Assembly: GCF_032118995.1 (NCBI RefSeq) | Contig: NC_092665.1 | Span: forward strand, 10,892,512 to 10,956,511 | Length of the DNA: 64,000 bases | Origin: Asterias amurensis | Taxonomy: Eukaryota > Echinodermata > Asteroidea > Forcipulatida > Asteriidae | Direction of reading: 5' to 3' | Shown here: in pieces, positions 50,201 through 61,120 of the stretch | Layout: the number at the start of each line of letters is the position of its first letter | Numbering within the stretch: position 1 is the stretch's first letter | Made by a program: the position numbers and the translations under genes | The notes under the pieces: generated by a model | The model's database searches: none | Seen by the model: only the letters and a program-made list of their open reading frames with translations | What the model was told of the DNA's origin: nothing

Positions 50201-52686
50201 CTTCCTTGAAGGAATTGCATCTATACGCGTGTGGTATACAGAGTGATGATATTGGGTCAGTTTTCTCCATCGTGGCTGCTGCAGGTAGTGTAACGACACT
50301 TGTTCTAAAGGATAACGATCTCCATGGTATTAAGGGGGACCAGATAAGTCCTGTTTCTTCCTTGAAGGAATTGCATCTATACGCGTGTGGTATACAGAGT
50401 GATGATATTGGGTCAGTTTTCTCCATCGTGGCTGCTGCAGGTAGTGTAACGACACTTGTTCTAGATGATAACGATCTCCATGGTATTAAGGGGGACCAGA
50501 TAACTCCTGTTTCTTCCTTGAAGGAATTGCATCTATACGCGTGTGGTATACAGAGTGATGATATTGGGTCAGTTTTCTCCATCGTGGCTGCTGCAGGTAG
50601 TGTAACGACACTTGTTCTAAAGGATAACGATCTCCATGGTATTAAGGGGGACCAGATAAGTCCTGTTTCTTCCTTGAAGGAATTGCATCTATACGCGTGT
50701 GGTATACAGAGTGATGATATTGGGTCAGTTTTCTCCATCGTGGCTGCTGCAGGTAGTGTAACGACACTTGTTCTAGATGATAACAATCTCCATGGTATTA
50801 AGGGGGACCAGATAACTCCTGTTTCTTCCTTGAAGGAAGTGCATCTATACGCGTGTGGTATACATAGTGATGATATTGGGTCAGTTTTCTCCATCGTGGC
50901 TGCTGCAGGTAGTGTAACGAAACTTGTTCTAAAGGATAACGATCTCCATGGTAATAAGGGGGACCAGATAACTCCAGTTTCCTCCTTGAAGGAATTGCAT
51001 CTATACGCGTCCGGTATTCAGAGTGATGATATTGGGTCAATTTTTTCCATCGTGGCTGCTGCAGGTAGTGTAACGAAACTTGTTCTAGAGGATAACTATC
51101 TCCATGGTATTAAGGGGGACCAGATAACTCCTGTTTCTTCATTGAAGGAATTGAATATTTTCTCGTGTGGTATACAGAGTGATGATATTGGGTCAGTTTT
51201 CTCCATCGTGGCTGCTGCAGGTAGTGTAACGACACTTGTTCTAGATGATAACGATCTCCATGGTATTAAGGGGGACCAGATAACTCCTGTTTCTTCCTTG
51301 AAGGAATTGCATCTATACGCGTGTGGTATACAGAGTGATGATATTGGGTCAGTTTTCTCCATCGTGGCTGCTGCAGGTAGTGTAACGACACTTGTTCTAA
51401 AGGATAACGATCTCCATGGTATTAAGGGGGACCAGATAAGTCCTGTTTCTTCCTTGAAGGAATTGCATCTATACGCGTGTGGTATACAGAGTGATGATAT
51501 TGGGTCAGTTTTCTCCATCGTGGCTGCTGCAGGTAGTGTAACGACACTTGTTCTAGATGATAACGATCTCCATGGTATTAAGGGGGACCAGATAACTCCT
51601 GTTTCTTCCTTGAAGGAATTGCATCTATACGCGTGTGGTATACAGAGTGATGATATTGGGTCAGTTTTCTCCATCGTGGCTGCTGCAGGTAGTGTAACGA
51701 CACTTGTTCTAAAGGATAACGATCTCCATGGTATTAAGGGGGACCAGATAAGTCCTGTTTCTTCCTTGAAGGAATTGCATCTATACGCGTGTGGTATACA
51801 GAGTGATGATATTGGGTCAGTTTTCTCCATCGTGGCTGCTGCAGGTAGTGTAACGACACTTGTTCTAGATGATAACAATCTCCATGGTATTAAGGGGGAC
51901 CAGATAACTCCTGTTTCTTCCTTGAAGGAATTGCATCTATACGCGTGTGGTATACAGAGTGATGATATTGGGTCAGTTTTCTCCATCGTGGCTGCTGCAG
52001 GTAGTGTAACGACACTTGTTCTAGATGATAACGATCTCCATGGTATTAAGGGGGACCAGATAACTCCTGTTTCTTCCTTGAAGGAATTGCATCTATACGC
52101 GTGTGGTATACAGAGTGATGATATTGGGTCAGTTTTCTCCATCGTGGCTGCTGCAGGTAGTGTAACGACACTTGTTCTAAATGATAACGATCTCCATGGT
52201 ATTAAGGGGGACCAGATAACTCCTGTTTCTTCCTTGAAGGAATTGCATCTATACGCATGTGGTATACAGAGTGATGATATTGGGTCAGTTTTCTCCATCG
52301 TGGCTGCTGCAGGTAGTGTAACGACACTTGTTCTAAAGGATAACGATCTCCATGGTATTAAGGGGGACCAGATAACTCATGTTTCTTCATTGAATGAATT
52401 GAATATTGTCTCATGTGGTATACAGAGTGATGATATTGGGTCAGTTTTCTCCATCGTGGCTGCTGCTGGTAGTGTAAGGAGACTCGTTCTAAAGGATAAC
52501 GATCTCCATGGTGCTATGGAGATCGGAGACCAGATAGGTCCTGTTTCTTCCTTGGAGATCTTGGATTTGGCTGATTGTGATCTGCAGAATGATGACTTCA
52601 GGGCATTTTCTCTTGCCCTGAATATGCGAATCAATGGTTCCGCTCTTTTAAGACCAACGGCCACTTTACTCCAAAACTCCACATAA
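41211..52686 (+). CDS. NLR receptor: ubiquitin-like, three Death domains, NACHT, LRR array
   Basis: Nine exons with GT-AG edges and matching phases: 41211-41446, 41769-41967, 42324-42420, 42860-43114, 44199-44330, 44459-44596, 44714-45040, 45257-45598, 45884-52686. The model is 2842 residues. The start ATG has a strong context (GCCGCCAACATG). Order: basic tail (1-92), ubiquitin-like domain (93-174), Death 1 (about 179-262), two linker exons, Death 2 (about 379-461), Death 3 (about 493-575), NACHT (Walker A near 690-698), LRRs (1211-2842). The acceptor of exon 4 could instead be 42808/42809, adding 17 residues in frame. NLRs of this type are cytosolic sensors; Death domains recruit partners after NACHT-driven assembly. 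There is no signal peptide. The ubiquitin-like part could belong to a separate transcript, but splice phases join it well. Confidence 0.85.
41769..42420 (+). other. ubiquitin-like domain of the NLR (two exons)
   Basis: Residues 93-174 align along the whole length of ubiquitin. MIQIFIKT stands for MQIFVKT, then KTLCLRLD, SDLKDTI, LQNLYTNNK (Lys at the K48 position), ALTLLDLGIKPETNIDLTL for the TLSDYNIQKESTLHLVL part, and a closing LLGG for LRGG. The intron 41968-42323 splits the domain in phase 0 after NKRFK. The Ile44 patch residue is Tyr. After the Gly-Gly the chain continues APT into the first Death domain. Confidence 0.8.
42860..45598 (+). other. Death-domain exons and duplicated linker exons of the NLR
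   Basis: Death 1 (exon 42860-43114) has LAVSLGKDWQQLAVKL. Death 2 (44714-45040) has VAENIGKDWKQLGTSLGI. Death 3 (45257-45598) has LAEHIGKDWKRLGNYLGI. All keep the G-K-D-W core and the C-terminal LARADIV / IGRTDIV helix. Exons 44199-44330 and 44459-44596 encode only the Ser/Pro/Arg-rich linker (PTSPRPGNKRKS, PTASRAGSKRQSPE) and end before the Death fold. Their preceding introns share TTTGTGTGGTTGT(A/C)ATTC with that of exon 44714, so the three exons are tandem duplicates. All joints are in phase 1. Confidence 0.8.
43610..43998 (+). mobile_element. AAGGCAGTGGACAC MITE inside NLR intron 4
   Basis: TTAA edges lie at 43610-43613 and 43995-43998. Mirrored ends and the central hairpin are kept. It sits in the 1.1-kb intron after the Death 1 exon and does not touch the splice sites. 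Confidence 0.85.
46180..47787 (+). other. NACHT module and linker of the NLR
   Basis: The nucleotide-binding module shows Walker A ILITAESGYGKSTLL (46206-46253), Walker B VLIFLDGADE with Asp at 46492-46494, and the sensor-1-like KVIVTSRQ at about 46588-46611. LGFDDKNKKEYIRKYF and IPLFLWLMC belong to the following helical and winged-helix part. All catalytic motifs are intact, so ATP or dATP binding is expected. Around 47590-47787 the first diverged LRRs begin (VTSLTLKDCQL). Confidence 0.85.
47788..52623 (+). repeat. LRR array: 30 in-frame units, period 156 bp
   Basis: The phrase GGTAGTGTAACG starts units at 47944, 48100 and so on. The last unit starts at 52468, exactly 29 x 156 bases later, so there is no indel in 4.5 kb. 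Each unit is 52 codons and holds two ribonuclease-inhibitor-like LRRs (SVTTLVLKDNDLHG and SLKELHLYACGIQSDD). A diverged unit (47788-47943, TKVKKVCLVGNDLHG) precedes them, and unit 30 is a diverged cap. Units 11-16 and 20-25 encode identical protein and are 1404 bases (nine units) apart. Units 13-18 alternate two types (LDDND with ITP, LKDND with ISP). Confidence 0.95.
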
Positions 52687-52813
52687 TCCACACACTCCAA
52701 AAAGGAACAAGAAGTGTAACATTTCGTAACAGTTTGCTGTGTAAAACTGCTGGGTACAAATATTTTGTACATTTCGTCACCGTCTTCACGAAGGGACAAT
52801 ATTGTAAAAAATC

Positions 52814-52819
52814 AATAAA
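52814..52819 (+). terminator. likely poly(A) signal of the NLR gene, inside a transposon
   Basis: AATAAA lies 128 bases after the NLR stop codon and is followed by a T/G-rich stretch (TTTTGATTTTGATC). It belongs to the element inserted at 52775, so the ancestral locus lacked it. Confidence 0.5.
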
Positions 52820-53238
52820 AACTCATTTTGATTTTGATCTAACAACTCTCTAATTTATAGACCTAAAAGTCGTCTAGTTTCTTAGATATGCTAAGATGGT
52901 GAAGGTTTTCACGAACAGACAGTTTCCTTTTTGTGCGTTAAAGACACGGCTGGCACAGCGCCAAAAACGAGTGCTCCGGTTTATACCTGTGACCTACATT
53001 GTTTTAGGCGCGCGCGCCCCAAACGGGCACAAATGGCCACAACTTGTTTTTTTCGTTTTCACGAACAGCCACTTTGTGTATTGCTCTAACGCGTGGAAAT
53101 TTCCCCTTGCACAGCAAAAAAGTAGGAGATCCGGCTTTTGCGTTTCACGAACAGCAACACGACGCGCTGCACACAGACCACATTTTGTACAGTTTTCACG
53201 AAGAGGCACTTTTGTTAATTGAATAATTACTCATTAAT

Positions 53239-54511
53239 CAGTGGCGTAACTAGACATTTTCATTTGGTGGGGCAAGTGGGGGCAAAGATTAAATTTGGGG
53301 GGGGGCCAAAGAAGTGCAAGATACTATTAAATGTGTTAACTGATATATAGTTGATACACACCAATGCAGTTCTAAAACAGTCTACATAGTCAGCTGGTAA
53401 CAAAAGATTGCGAAAACAACAAAATCTTAGAAAACATGATAAGATAAAACTTTTTGTATAAAAGGATTAAATTACCAACTGTGGTCACCAATTACCAATT
53501 TAGAGTTGTACACGGCATTCTCAAATAGGCTCTGCGGGTGTGTAAATACCCAAAACATAATAATATTAGGCCAAGTAAAAATAGAAAAATAGAAATGTTT
53601 AGCGTCCCCGCCCGCTTCCTTTTTACAGGACACCTCTATTTTTTGCACATTTTATTTTATTTTTCTTTTGAAAAAGGGTTATTTTAAATGATCTCAGCAA
53701 AAAAAAAAATCTGAATGTCTCGTCTGAATGTCTTTACCATACTGTTTCATTAATGTTTTGTGTATTTCAGCAGCAGAAAAAAACAGTTGATTTTTGACAT
53801 TTATGGCGCCATCTTGAAATAAAAAATAAAAAGCCCCTCTTCCTTTCTTTTTTTGAGAAACCCAGACACTAAACATGTTTCTTTTTTGTACTCGGCCTTA
53901 TTGTAACAAGTGTAAGCCATCAAAAAAAAAATACAGGATCGAAATTGTGGGTGTTTAATAATCACATTTTAGTTATGAAACGGATTTTAAAATAGGCCTA
54001 CCTCTCAATTGCACCGCTTGCTTCAAAGGAGAAGAAATGGTCTAAGCAACCTTTTTCGCTGGCCATTTGTTTGCTGTAGTAAATTTCTCTGTAGTGCATC
54101 TGACCATGGAATTTCTACCTCCATGATCTGACTTTGTGTTTACGGAGCTATTAGTATTGGTCTGCGTTCAGACCACCACGTATTTAACAGAACTTTGTCA
54201 CATCCTGCACTCTCTGTAACCGCAAAACCACAACAAACATTTACCGCCAATACGATTGCGCGCGCGTTTCCACGCATTTTTCATTTTATAGTCCACATAG
54301 GGCCTACTGATATGAATAAAAGTTTTCCTTTTTACGACAGCATTTTATGCAGCCTTAAACGATTTATATATAAGGCCTATAAGAATATACTTATCTCTGA
54401 TTTCATATGGGGGGGGGCAAGAGGGGGGGCAAGGGTTCTGAGCGGGGGGGGGGGGGGGCGCCAGCCCCCCTGCCCCCCCCCCCCCCCCCCCCCCCTCTGG
54501 TTACGCCACTG
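53239..54511. mobile_element. hAT-like non-autonomous element with 8-bp duplication
   Basis: The ends are CAGTGGCGTAACTAGA and the mirror TCTGGTTACGCCACTG. The 8-bp flank TCATTAAT is present on both sides (53231-53238 and 54512-54519), the hAT signature. The ends carry long G and C runs (about 53297-53306 and 54410-54495). No transposase frame is visible. Confidence 0.85.
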
Positions 54512-54721
54512 TCATTAATTGAACCATTATAAACAAAATTGGATACAGATTTGTATGATTTAGGATCTCTACTTTCCTGATATGTAAAAATTTCAAAGAT
54601 TAAACATCGAAAAGTCTACGAACCAGTGATTTCAAAATTAGCTTAACTTCAAACGCGATGTTTTCCAAACATACATTTTGGGCTGCAGGGGACAAATTGT
54701 CCCTTCGTGAAAACGGTGACG

Positions 54722-54871
54722 ATTTGCCAATTCATGTTTTCAGTAACAAAACGACAATTTTTGTTGTACCACTCACTTGTTTTATACACAAGGAACGTGT
54801 AAAACAGTACCCAAAACTGTGTAGGAAATCAAAGCTTCACATCGAGATTTGTATAACTTAAGAAGTGGGTA
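54722..54871. other. duplicated 3' flank of the NLR
   Basis: It continues the copy A sequence at 28175-28318 after the insertion. No feature of its own is seen. Confidence 0.5.
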
Positions 54872-55284
54872 TTAAAGGATGTAGGTACTTGTTCAAAGTA
54901 TCCATAGATTTTCATTAAACTTACAGGGTTTGAAGATATTGATAGTGGAAAGCTTCCCTTCAAATATAACTAACTGAGGTTCTGTATTTTTTTAGAAATG
55001 GGTAAAACAAGTCACAAAATAATGTTCGTCTTAAGTGAGACGGAAATAGTTTTAGCATGTGAAACCCCATTATCCAGTTATGGTTATACCAAAAACACAG
55101 CACACTGATTTTACGTGCTGAAACTGAGACAATTATTTGTTTTACTCATTTCTCAAAAACTACAGCACCTCAAAGTACAATTTCAAGGGAAGCTTCTACT
55201 ATCATAATCTTCGAACTGTGTAAGTTTAATGTAAATCTGTGGACATTGTGTTTTGTGTTAGGAAAAAGTACATAGACCCTTTAA
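54872..55284. mobile_element. TTAAAGG(A/G)T MITE, copy B
   Basis: TTAA is present at both edges (54872-54875, 55281-55284). The ends mirror each other (AAAGGATGTAGGTACTTG and AAGTACATAGACCCTTTAA). It corresponds to 28319-28748. Confidence 0.8.
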
Positions 55285-55442
55285 TAGCAAAATAATGTGA
55301 ACCTAAGGTAGTGTAACTATTGCACAACAAGTATAGTAATTACGTAACTAAAAATGAGGCAAAAATGTGTTCCATATACACTTATGCACAGCACGTGACA
55401 AACCACAATCAAAGGCTGGTGGACGTTATACTGACAGTGCAG

Positions 55443-55625
55443 GGGTGGTTCACAAAGAGTTAGGACTAGTCTTATCTCGAGTTAGGACCAGTTACTCGTC
55501 CTAACTTAGGACTATCCATGCAATTTGTTTATCTCTTAGGACTAGTCCTTAGTTAGGACTAGTCCTTTAGTTAGGACTAGTTCTTTAGTTAGGACTAGTC
55601 CTTACTCTTTGTGAAATCGACCCCA
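55443..55625. mobile_element. palindromic GGACTAGTCC repeat, absent in copy A
   Basis: The ends GGTTCACAAAGAGTTAGGAC and ACTCTTTGTGAAATCGACCC mirror each other. The inside repeats TTAGGACTAGTCCTTTAG several times. The uninterrupted site in copy A reads CAGTACAGGGCGTTGATG at about 28899-28916, so this insertion is younger than the duplication. Confidence 0.8.
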
Positions 55626-55924
55626 GGGCGTTGATGTTTGATGTTCATGTATCCAAAGTTGTGCTACAGAATTGACATTGGAGCGAAGCTCACAAACCCT
55701 GATCCACTCACATACTGCACATAATTATTCACAAAAATCAACAACACAGTAAGAATCTATAAATATTTGCGGTTATAATGAACATGAGTTAATATTATTG
55801 CAATATAATGATCAACTAAAATGTTTAAAACTACGGAGAAAGTTTGGTATCCTCACCTGTTGAAGATTGTGCAGGCGGTGAGCCAAAGTGCGCCACCGCG
55901 CACCCTCAGCGGGGAGAGATTCAG

Positions 55925-56221
55925 TTAAAGGCAGTGGACACTATTGGTAATTATTACTCAACATAATTAGTAGGAAAAAACTTATTGGTAATGAGTAATG
56001 GAGAGCTGTAGTATAAAACATTGTGAGAAACGGCTCCCTCTGAAGTAACGTAGTTTTCGAGAAAGAAGTAATTTTCCACGAATTTGATTTCGAGACCTCA
56101 TCACAGATTTAGAATTTGAGGTCTGGAAATCAAGCATCTGAGAGCACACAGCTTCGTGATATATGTTGAGATACACCAAGTGAAAAGACTGATCTTTGAT
56201 AATTACCAATAGTGTCCTTTA
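55925..56221 (+). mobile_element. AAGGCAGTGGACAC MITE with inner deletion
   Basis: It starts with TTAAAGGCAGTGGACACTAT and ends CCAATAGTGTCC. About 70-90 bases present in its copy A counterpart (29200-29563) are missing. Confidence 0.75.
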
Positions 56222-56512
56222 CGCCAAAAAAATACTAGACTGAGCTCCTGTCTTTATTAGCTTCGAAGAATGACGTCAGACGTTCATCATGCTAATAAAA
56301 CACAGGCTCCTCACAGCCCGTCCCCGCCTAATACTACTAGTAGACACCTTCTCTTGATGGCCAGGGGTGTGGGCTCGTTAGAGCAGGGGAGACAAAATAA
56401 CTTTTTATAATGTTAATAGCTAACTAAACGTTAAAAAAGACTCCTCACATTTGACCATAGAGCAAGGATTATTGTATTGTTGTTTTTGTTTGTACATTCA
56501 ATTAATGTTTTG

Positions 56513-56745
56513 TATATAATAATAAAAAATATTTATTCGGGCAATCACATTTACAAACACATGTACATACATTAAAAGTATTTAAGAAAACAAAGTAAAT
56601 CAACAGTGGGGTGCCCATGAGAGCATATGTATTTACATGTATATATAGACCATGTGAACTTTGTTTACAATAAGTGTGACCTTGTAAATTCTTTAGCAAG
56701 TCTGGCAGGCAAGATACTGCACTTGTCATAATGGGAAAGTTGACA
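56513..56745 (-). mobile_element. LINE 3' tail fragment, copy B
   Basis: Counterpart of 29868-30090, with an AATAATAAA tract and ATTTATTCGGGCAATCACAT. Confidence 0.4.
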
Positions 56746-56751
56746 TTTTGT

Positions 56752-57285
56752 GCTGTAATTTCCACAAAAATCCAAGAGTTATGAAAGTAAAAGCTGGACA
56801 AAAGTGTTTCGAGATGTGCCCCATTTCATCATACCAAAAGTTGATAAGAATTGGACAGTGCAATATCTCCATAAATTATAAGATTTATGTTCCTTTCCAT
56901 TAGGCTGTGTACAAATCGTGCCTGTAGTAAGTCCGGGCTTGGTGGCTCTTCTGTAAACATGTGATGTCACAGGTCACATCCTATAATTTTTATACTGTCG
57001 TGGATTCAACTACTTTCATGAGTTTTGTTTATTAGTGTAAATTGTCATAAATCTTTATATTTAATAATAATTGGATAATGTTTATATCTAGAACTGTTGA
57101 TCTTTGACCTGTACTAGTGTAATCTGCCTGTAAAGGCTTGTTTTATGAATAAGTTTAAATTTTATTGGGATCGTTTGTTTTGCAAATATCGATGTTTCAT
57201 TTAAGAAGATACATTTTTATAACATAGGCCTATACTTGCAAACAGCACAACATTTAAACGTTAGGTGGAGAAAGGTAGAAAGGAA
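56752..57285. other. sequence only in copy B, no gene recognised
   Basis: Copy A passes from ATTTTGTGTTAACTTAAGTAG at about 30095-30117 directly, whereas copy B has about 1.59 kb more (56752-58340). This first part has no exon and no element with clear ends. It may be an insertion in B or a deletion in A. Confidence 0.5.
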
Positions 57286-57919
57286 TTAAAGGCATTGGAC
57301 ACTATTGGAATATTACTCAAAATATGTATTAGCATAACCCTTACTTGGTAACGAGTAATGGTGAGAGGTTGGTAGTATACAACATTGTAAGAAACAGCTC
57401 CCTCTGAAGTGGAGTAGTTTTCGAGATAGAAGTAATTTTCCATGAATTTGATTTCGAGACCTCAGATTTAGGATTTGAGGTCTCGAAATCCATCATCTGA
57501 TGACACACAACTTCGTGTGACAATTTTTTTTTTTTCTTTCATTAATATCTCGCAACTTCGACGACCGGGTTTAAGTTTGCACAGGTTTGTTATTTTATGC
57601 ATATGTTGAAATACACCAACTGTGAAGGCTATCTCTGATCCTTTAAGTGTTGGTATGTGTTTGTGTGTTGTGTATGTGTGGGGATGTAGTGGTTGGGCAG
57701 GGTGGAAAACATTCTAATTTTGTTAACGTGATCTCTGTTACCATTTTTTTTTTTTTTTTTTTTTTTTTTGGGGGGGGGGGGTATTATTTTCATGCAACTT
57801 CGACGAACCTATATTGAGCAAAATTGTCACGGATTTGTTATTTTTGTGCATTTTGGGATATACCACTTGAAAATATTTGTAACAATATTACCAATAATAT
57901 GTTGTCCAGTGCCTTTAAA
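57286..57919 (+). mobile_element. AAGGCAGTGGACAC MITE, rearranged
   Basis: It starts TTAAAGGCATTGGACACTAT. The right half occurs twice: once up to about 57646 and again at 57780-57919 (CAACTTCGACGAAC to GTCCAGTGCCTTTAA). Between them is a GT-rich tract and a long T then G run (57745-57780). Confidence 0.65.
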
Positions 57920-57965
57920 CTGAACCATTCTACGGATCATGTAGGAGTGTTCCAGTAATGAAGTG

Positions 57966-58340
57966 TTAAAGGCAGTGGACACTATTGGTAATTACTCAAA
58001 ATAATTATTAGCATAAAACTTTACTTGGTAATGGGTAATGGGGAGAGGTTGATGGTATAAAACATAGTGAAAAACGGCTCCCTCTGAAGTGACATAGTTT
58101 TCGAGAAAGAAGTATTTTTCCACGAATTTGATTCCGAGACCTCAAGTTTAGAACTTGAGGTCTCGAAATCAACAATATAAAAGCACACAACTTGGTGTTT
58201 TTTCTTTCATTATTATCTCACAACTTCGACGACCGATTGAGCTAAAATTTTCACATGTGTGTTATTTTATGTATATGTTGAGATACACCAAGTGAGAAGA
58301 CTGGTCTTTGACAATTACCAATAGTGTCCACTGTCTTTAA
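57966..58340 (+). mobile_element. AAGGCAGTGGACAC MITE, both TTAA edges
   Basis: TTAA lies at 57966-57969 and 58337-58340. Absent from copy A. Confidence 0.85.
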
Positions 58341-58666
58341 GAAGTGTTAACGCAAGTAGGTCTACTCTGTAAAAAAGAAAAAAAATATTTTTATTCCAAA
58401 TGATTTTGTATTGATGTAGGCCCTACGTTGTCTTTATTAAAGGCGACAATGGTGAAATAAAATAAGAGGGAAACAATTTACAAAATGTATTTTCTGTAAT
58501 GTGGTAATTTCTTTGAATGTGCAGCGTATATCTCTAAAATAACAAAATTAGAAAGCGTTAAAGAAACAAGTATAGCAAATAAGCGGAGCAACAAAGCAAT
58601 CACTAGTCATGGTCCAAGACGTGACTATTTCTTTAAGATATAGTCACGTGACTATCTTGGTTTCGC

Positions 58667-60055
58667 GAGCGTACGGATGCAGATACAGATACTGATGTGT
58701 GACGTCGACACTTTGTGTGTTCACGTGACGCGTATCGGCGACTATCGTATTTTGCATACACGTTAGCAAAAAAACACATTTCTCACGAAATTGCTTTCAC
58801 TGGTAACGTGCTTGATATAGATGGAAAATTGTTAATCATTTTGCAAGCAAAACGATGAGAAAATGCAGTGTATAAAACACGGTCTCTATCGCATCGGTCA
58901 TGTTTGTCAGAAAAAAAATCATGATGAATGCGAGCGCACTCAAGTGAAACGTACCTATAGTTTGCGAAACAAAATCCAAAGCGGCTGACGTGTGAACGGA
59001 TATAGCCTTGATCAAGGCGCTCCAGCCAGCCGCAACCTGCAAAATCCCAGTCCCCATCCCTGAATTCCGCCAGCGCACCCCCATACATAACACACAGCGT
59101 GCATATAACACGTGTGCATACACGTACGGTACATGAGTACTTTCTAAAAGTAGCCACACACACGCGGTTGAAGACACGACCGCACTCATGACTACACTAT
59201 ACTGTTCTCGCTGTACAACAGCCTTGCTCAAGGCAGTCGCATTATTCGCTCCGAAAATACGCCGCTGTAAACCCACCCGTACACCCTGTGCGTGGTGCGT
59301 GCGATCACACCGCATTACCCACCCGTATACACACTGTCACATCGTACGAATACTGTGCACACAAGTCATCCGCACTCGTACCACTAACCGCATGCGGAGG
59401 CCGTCCGGGTTTAATTTGTTGTATTGAAAAATTTCCACAAGTGGGGGGCTCTCGGACATGCTAGTATGCAGTCCATGAATATGTATATCTTTCGTCAGAC
59501 CTATAAGACAACACAGGATGTGGGGCAAATGAATTATTCATTTTGACGTCCAATCACGCACGCCTTTCATGCTCGCTGAGCGTCCGTGGTGGTGGTGTGT
59601 GATGTAGACATGTCTCGTCTTTCGCGGGCATTATGGTAATGAGCTGACCGTGGGAACTCTTCGCTTATTATAGTAATGAGGTCAGTGGCTTCAACACAGA
59701 CCCTACAAGGCTGTCGGCCTGACGGCCTCCGCATGCGGATAGTGTACGGGGGCATCGTGTCGTGCGATGTTACGCACAGTGAATACGGGTGGGTTTTTAT
59801 ACAGCGGCGGTCTTTTTTCGGAGTGAATAATTCGACTGCCTTGAGCAAGGCTATGAGCAAGGCTAGCTGTACAATGTACAGTGTACTGCACATACAATGT
59901 ATACGTTGTTCGTGTATACACTGCGTGCAGTTTTTGTTGCCGAATCGTGCCGCGCACCGGGCCGGGGCACACTACGCCAACAGCCTTGAATCAAGGCTAA
60001 AACGGATATGGTTATCATATCCGTATATGTATCTGTATCCGCATGCTTGCGAAAC
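58667..60055. mobile_element. 1.4-kb imperfect long inverted-repeat element, copy B
   Basis: Near-identical counterpart of 30414-31815, with the same mirrored GCCTTG..CAAGGC words and the CCGCATGCGG edges of the centre. The two copies differ only by scattered changes and by a shorter G run in the centre. Confidence 0.6.
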
Positions 60056-60693
60056 CTCTACTCGTGAAAACCCGACAGAGGGCCTGCTCTCCGTTCTAGC
60101 GGGTGCACCAAACTCAACAAGTCCCATCATAATTCCAATGCTAAAAATATTCAAAAAATCTCAAAAAATAGTTTAAGTCTGACCCCCAAAAGGCGTTATT
60201 ATAAAAGATTTTAAGGGCAAACCAAAAAGTGATAATCTTGGCACGCGAACATTTTGTCGATTCCGAGGTTTAGTGCACCATAATTAATCGGCATGGCTGT
60301 TGTGCACCACACTAATTAACTATTGGCCGTCTTTCATGGGCCAAGCTCATATCATAATGTGTATGCCCCAAACATCTTTTGAAATAGCGTTTTGGGGGTC
60401 AAACAAATTAATAGATGCATGGTAATCTGGGGGCTCTACTGTGCTTCAACTTTTGAGGAGATTTGATAATATAGTTGGTACTATTTCGCTTGGAAATGGG
60501 AGGATATGCTTCAAGAAGTCGGTTTCAAAAAAAGAAAAAAACACGGGTGTGTTTTTGTTTTACATGTAGTGCCCCCGAACTTTTTAAAGTATACTGTCGA
60601 CCCGCTCGACCCCGTCGCTTCATTGGTTTGGCTTTATTATAAATGCATACCAAAATGGTAGCAGAAACTGAGAAACCCAAAGTTGTAAGTATA
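60056..60693. other. no gene recognised
   Basis: Counterpart of 31816-32455; nothing further seen. Confidence 0.4.
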
Positions 60694-60959
60694 GGTACGT
60701 TCGATTAGCTTCCCTGAGTCGACCCCAAGCGGTGCTCACTCGGGTGGGAGCCCCTGATGACAATTAAGAGCTAATCGAACGATCACACTCGCCCTCTCGT
60801 GGTGACATCATGCACCTCGGGTCACCCCCAAGTGACCCACTCCACAAGCAGGGAACTTAGGTCTGACCCGGGTGAGCCCCTGGAATGAAGTCAAAGCTAT
60901 TCGAACGCACCGGGGCAGACCGGGGTCGACCCAGGGAATTCGCTAATCGAACGCACCCT
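60694..60959 (+). repeat. CGTTCGATTAGC-type repeat, copy B
   Basis: Counterpart of 32456-32720 with nearly the same sequence. Confidence 0.7.
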
Positions 60960-61120
60960 AAGAGAAACTCGTGGCGAGTCGGCATTGCGTGGTCTCCCCT
61001 TCCTGTCGTTAATTGGAATAACGACTCTACTACGAAACTATTCAAGCCATAAAATGCCTTGGGAAAAAAGACTTATCCATTTCATTCATTCGCAAATTTT
61101 CTACACGGATTCGTAGAATT

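Larger units (their letters stand above)
52775..54721. mobile_element. CGTCACCGT-ended element with ATTT duplication, carrying a hAT-like insert
   Basis: The left end CGTCACCGTCTTCACGAAGG and the right end CCTTCGTGAAAACGGTGACG-type mirror (54700-54721, CCCTTCGTGAAAACGGTGAC) are inverted repeats of about 25 bases. ATTT flanks both sides (52771-52774, 54722-54725). Copy A at 28168-28180 has a single ATTT (TACATTTGCCATTTC). Inside, TTTTCACGAA words recur at 52906, 53058, 53138 and 53193. Without the nested 53239-54511 insert it would be about 0.67 kb. Confidence 0.8.

Noticed and set aside
49692-52298. Two 400-codon open frames on the minus strand, rich in the phrase MEKTDPISSLC
   Set aside because: They are antisense shadows of the LRR array. 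The 156-bp period is a multiple of three, so any frame without a stop in one unit stays open through all of them.
58783-60176. Open frames of 100-166 codons in the long inverted-repeat element, also at 30584-31770
   Set aside because: They lie in mirrored arms on both strands, have no domain signal and no consistent splice structure. Their conservation follows from the recent duplication.
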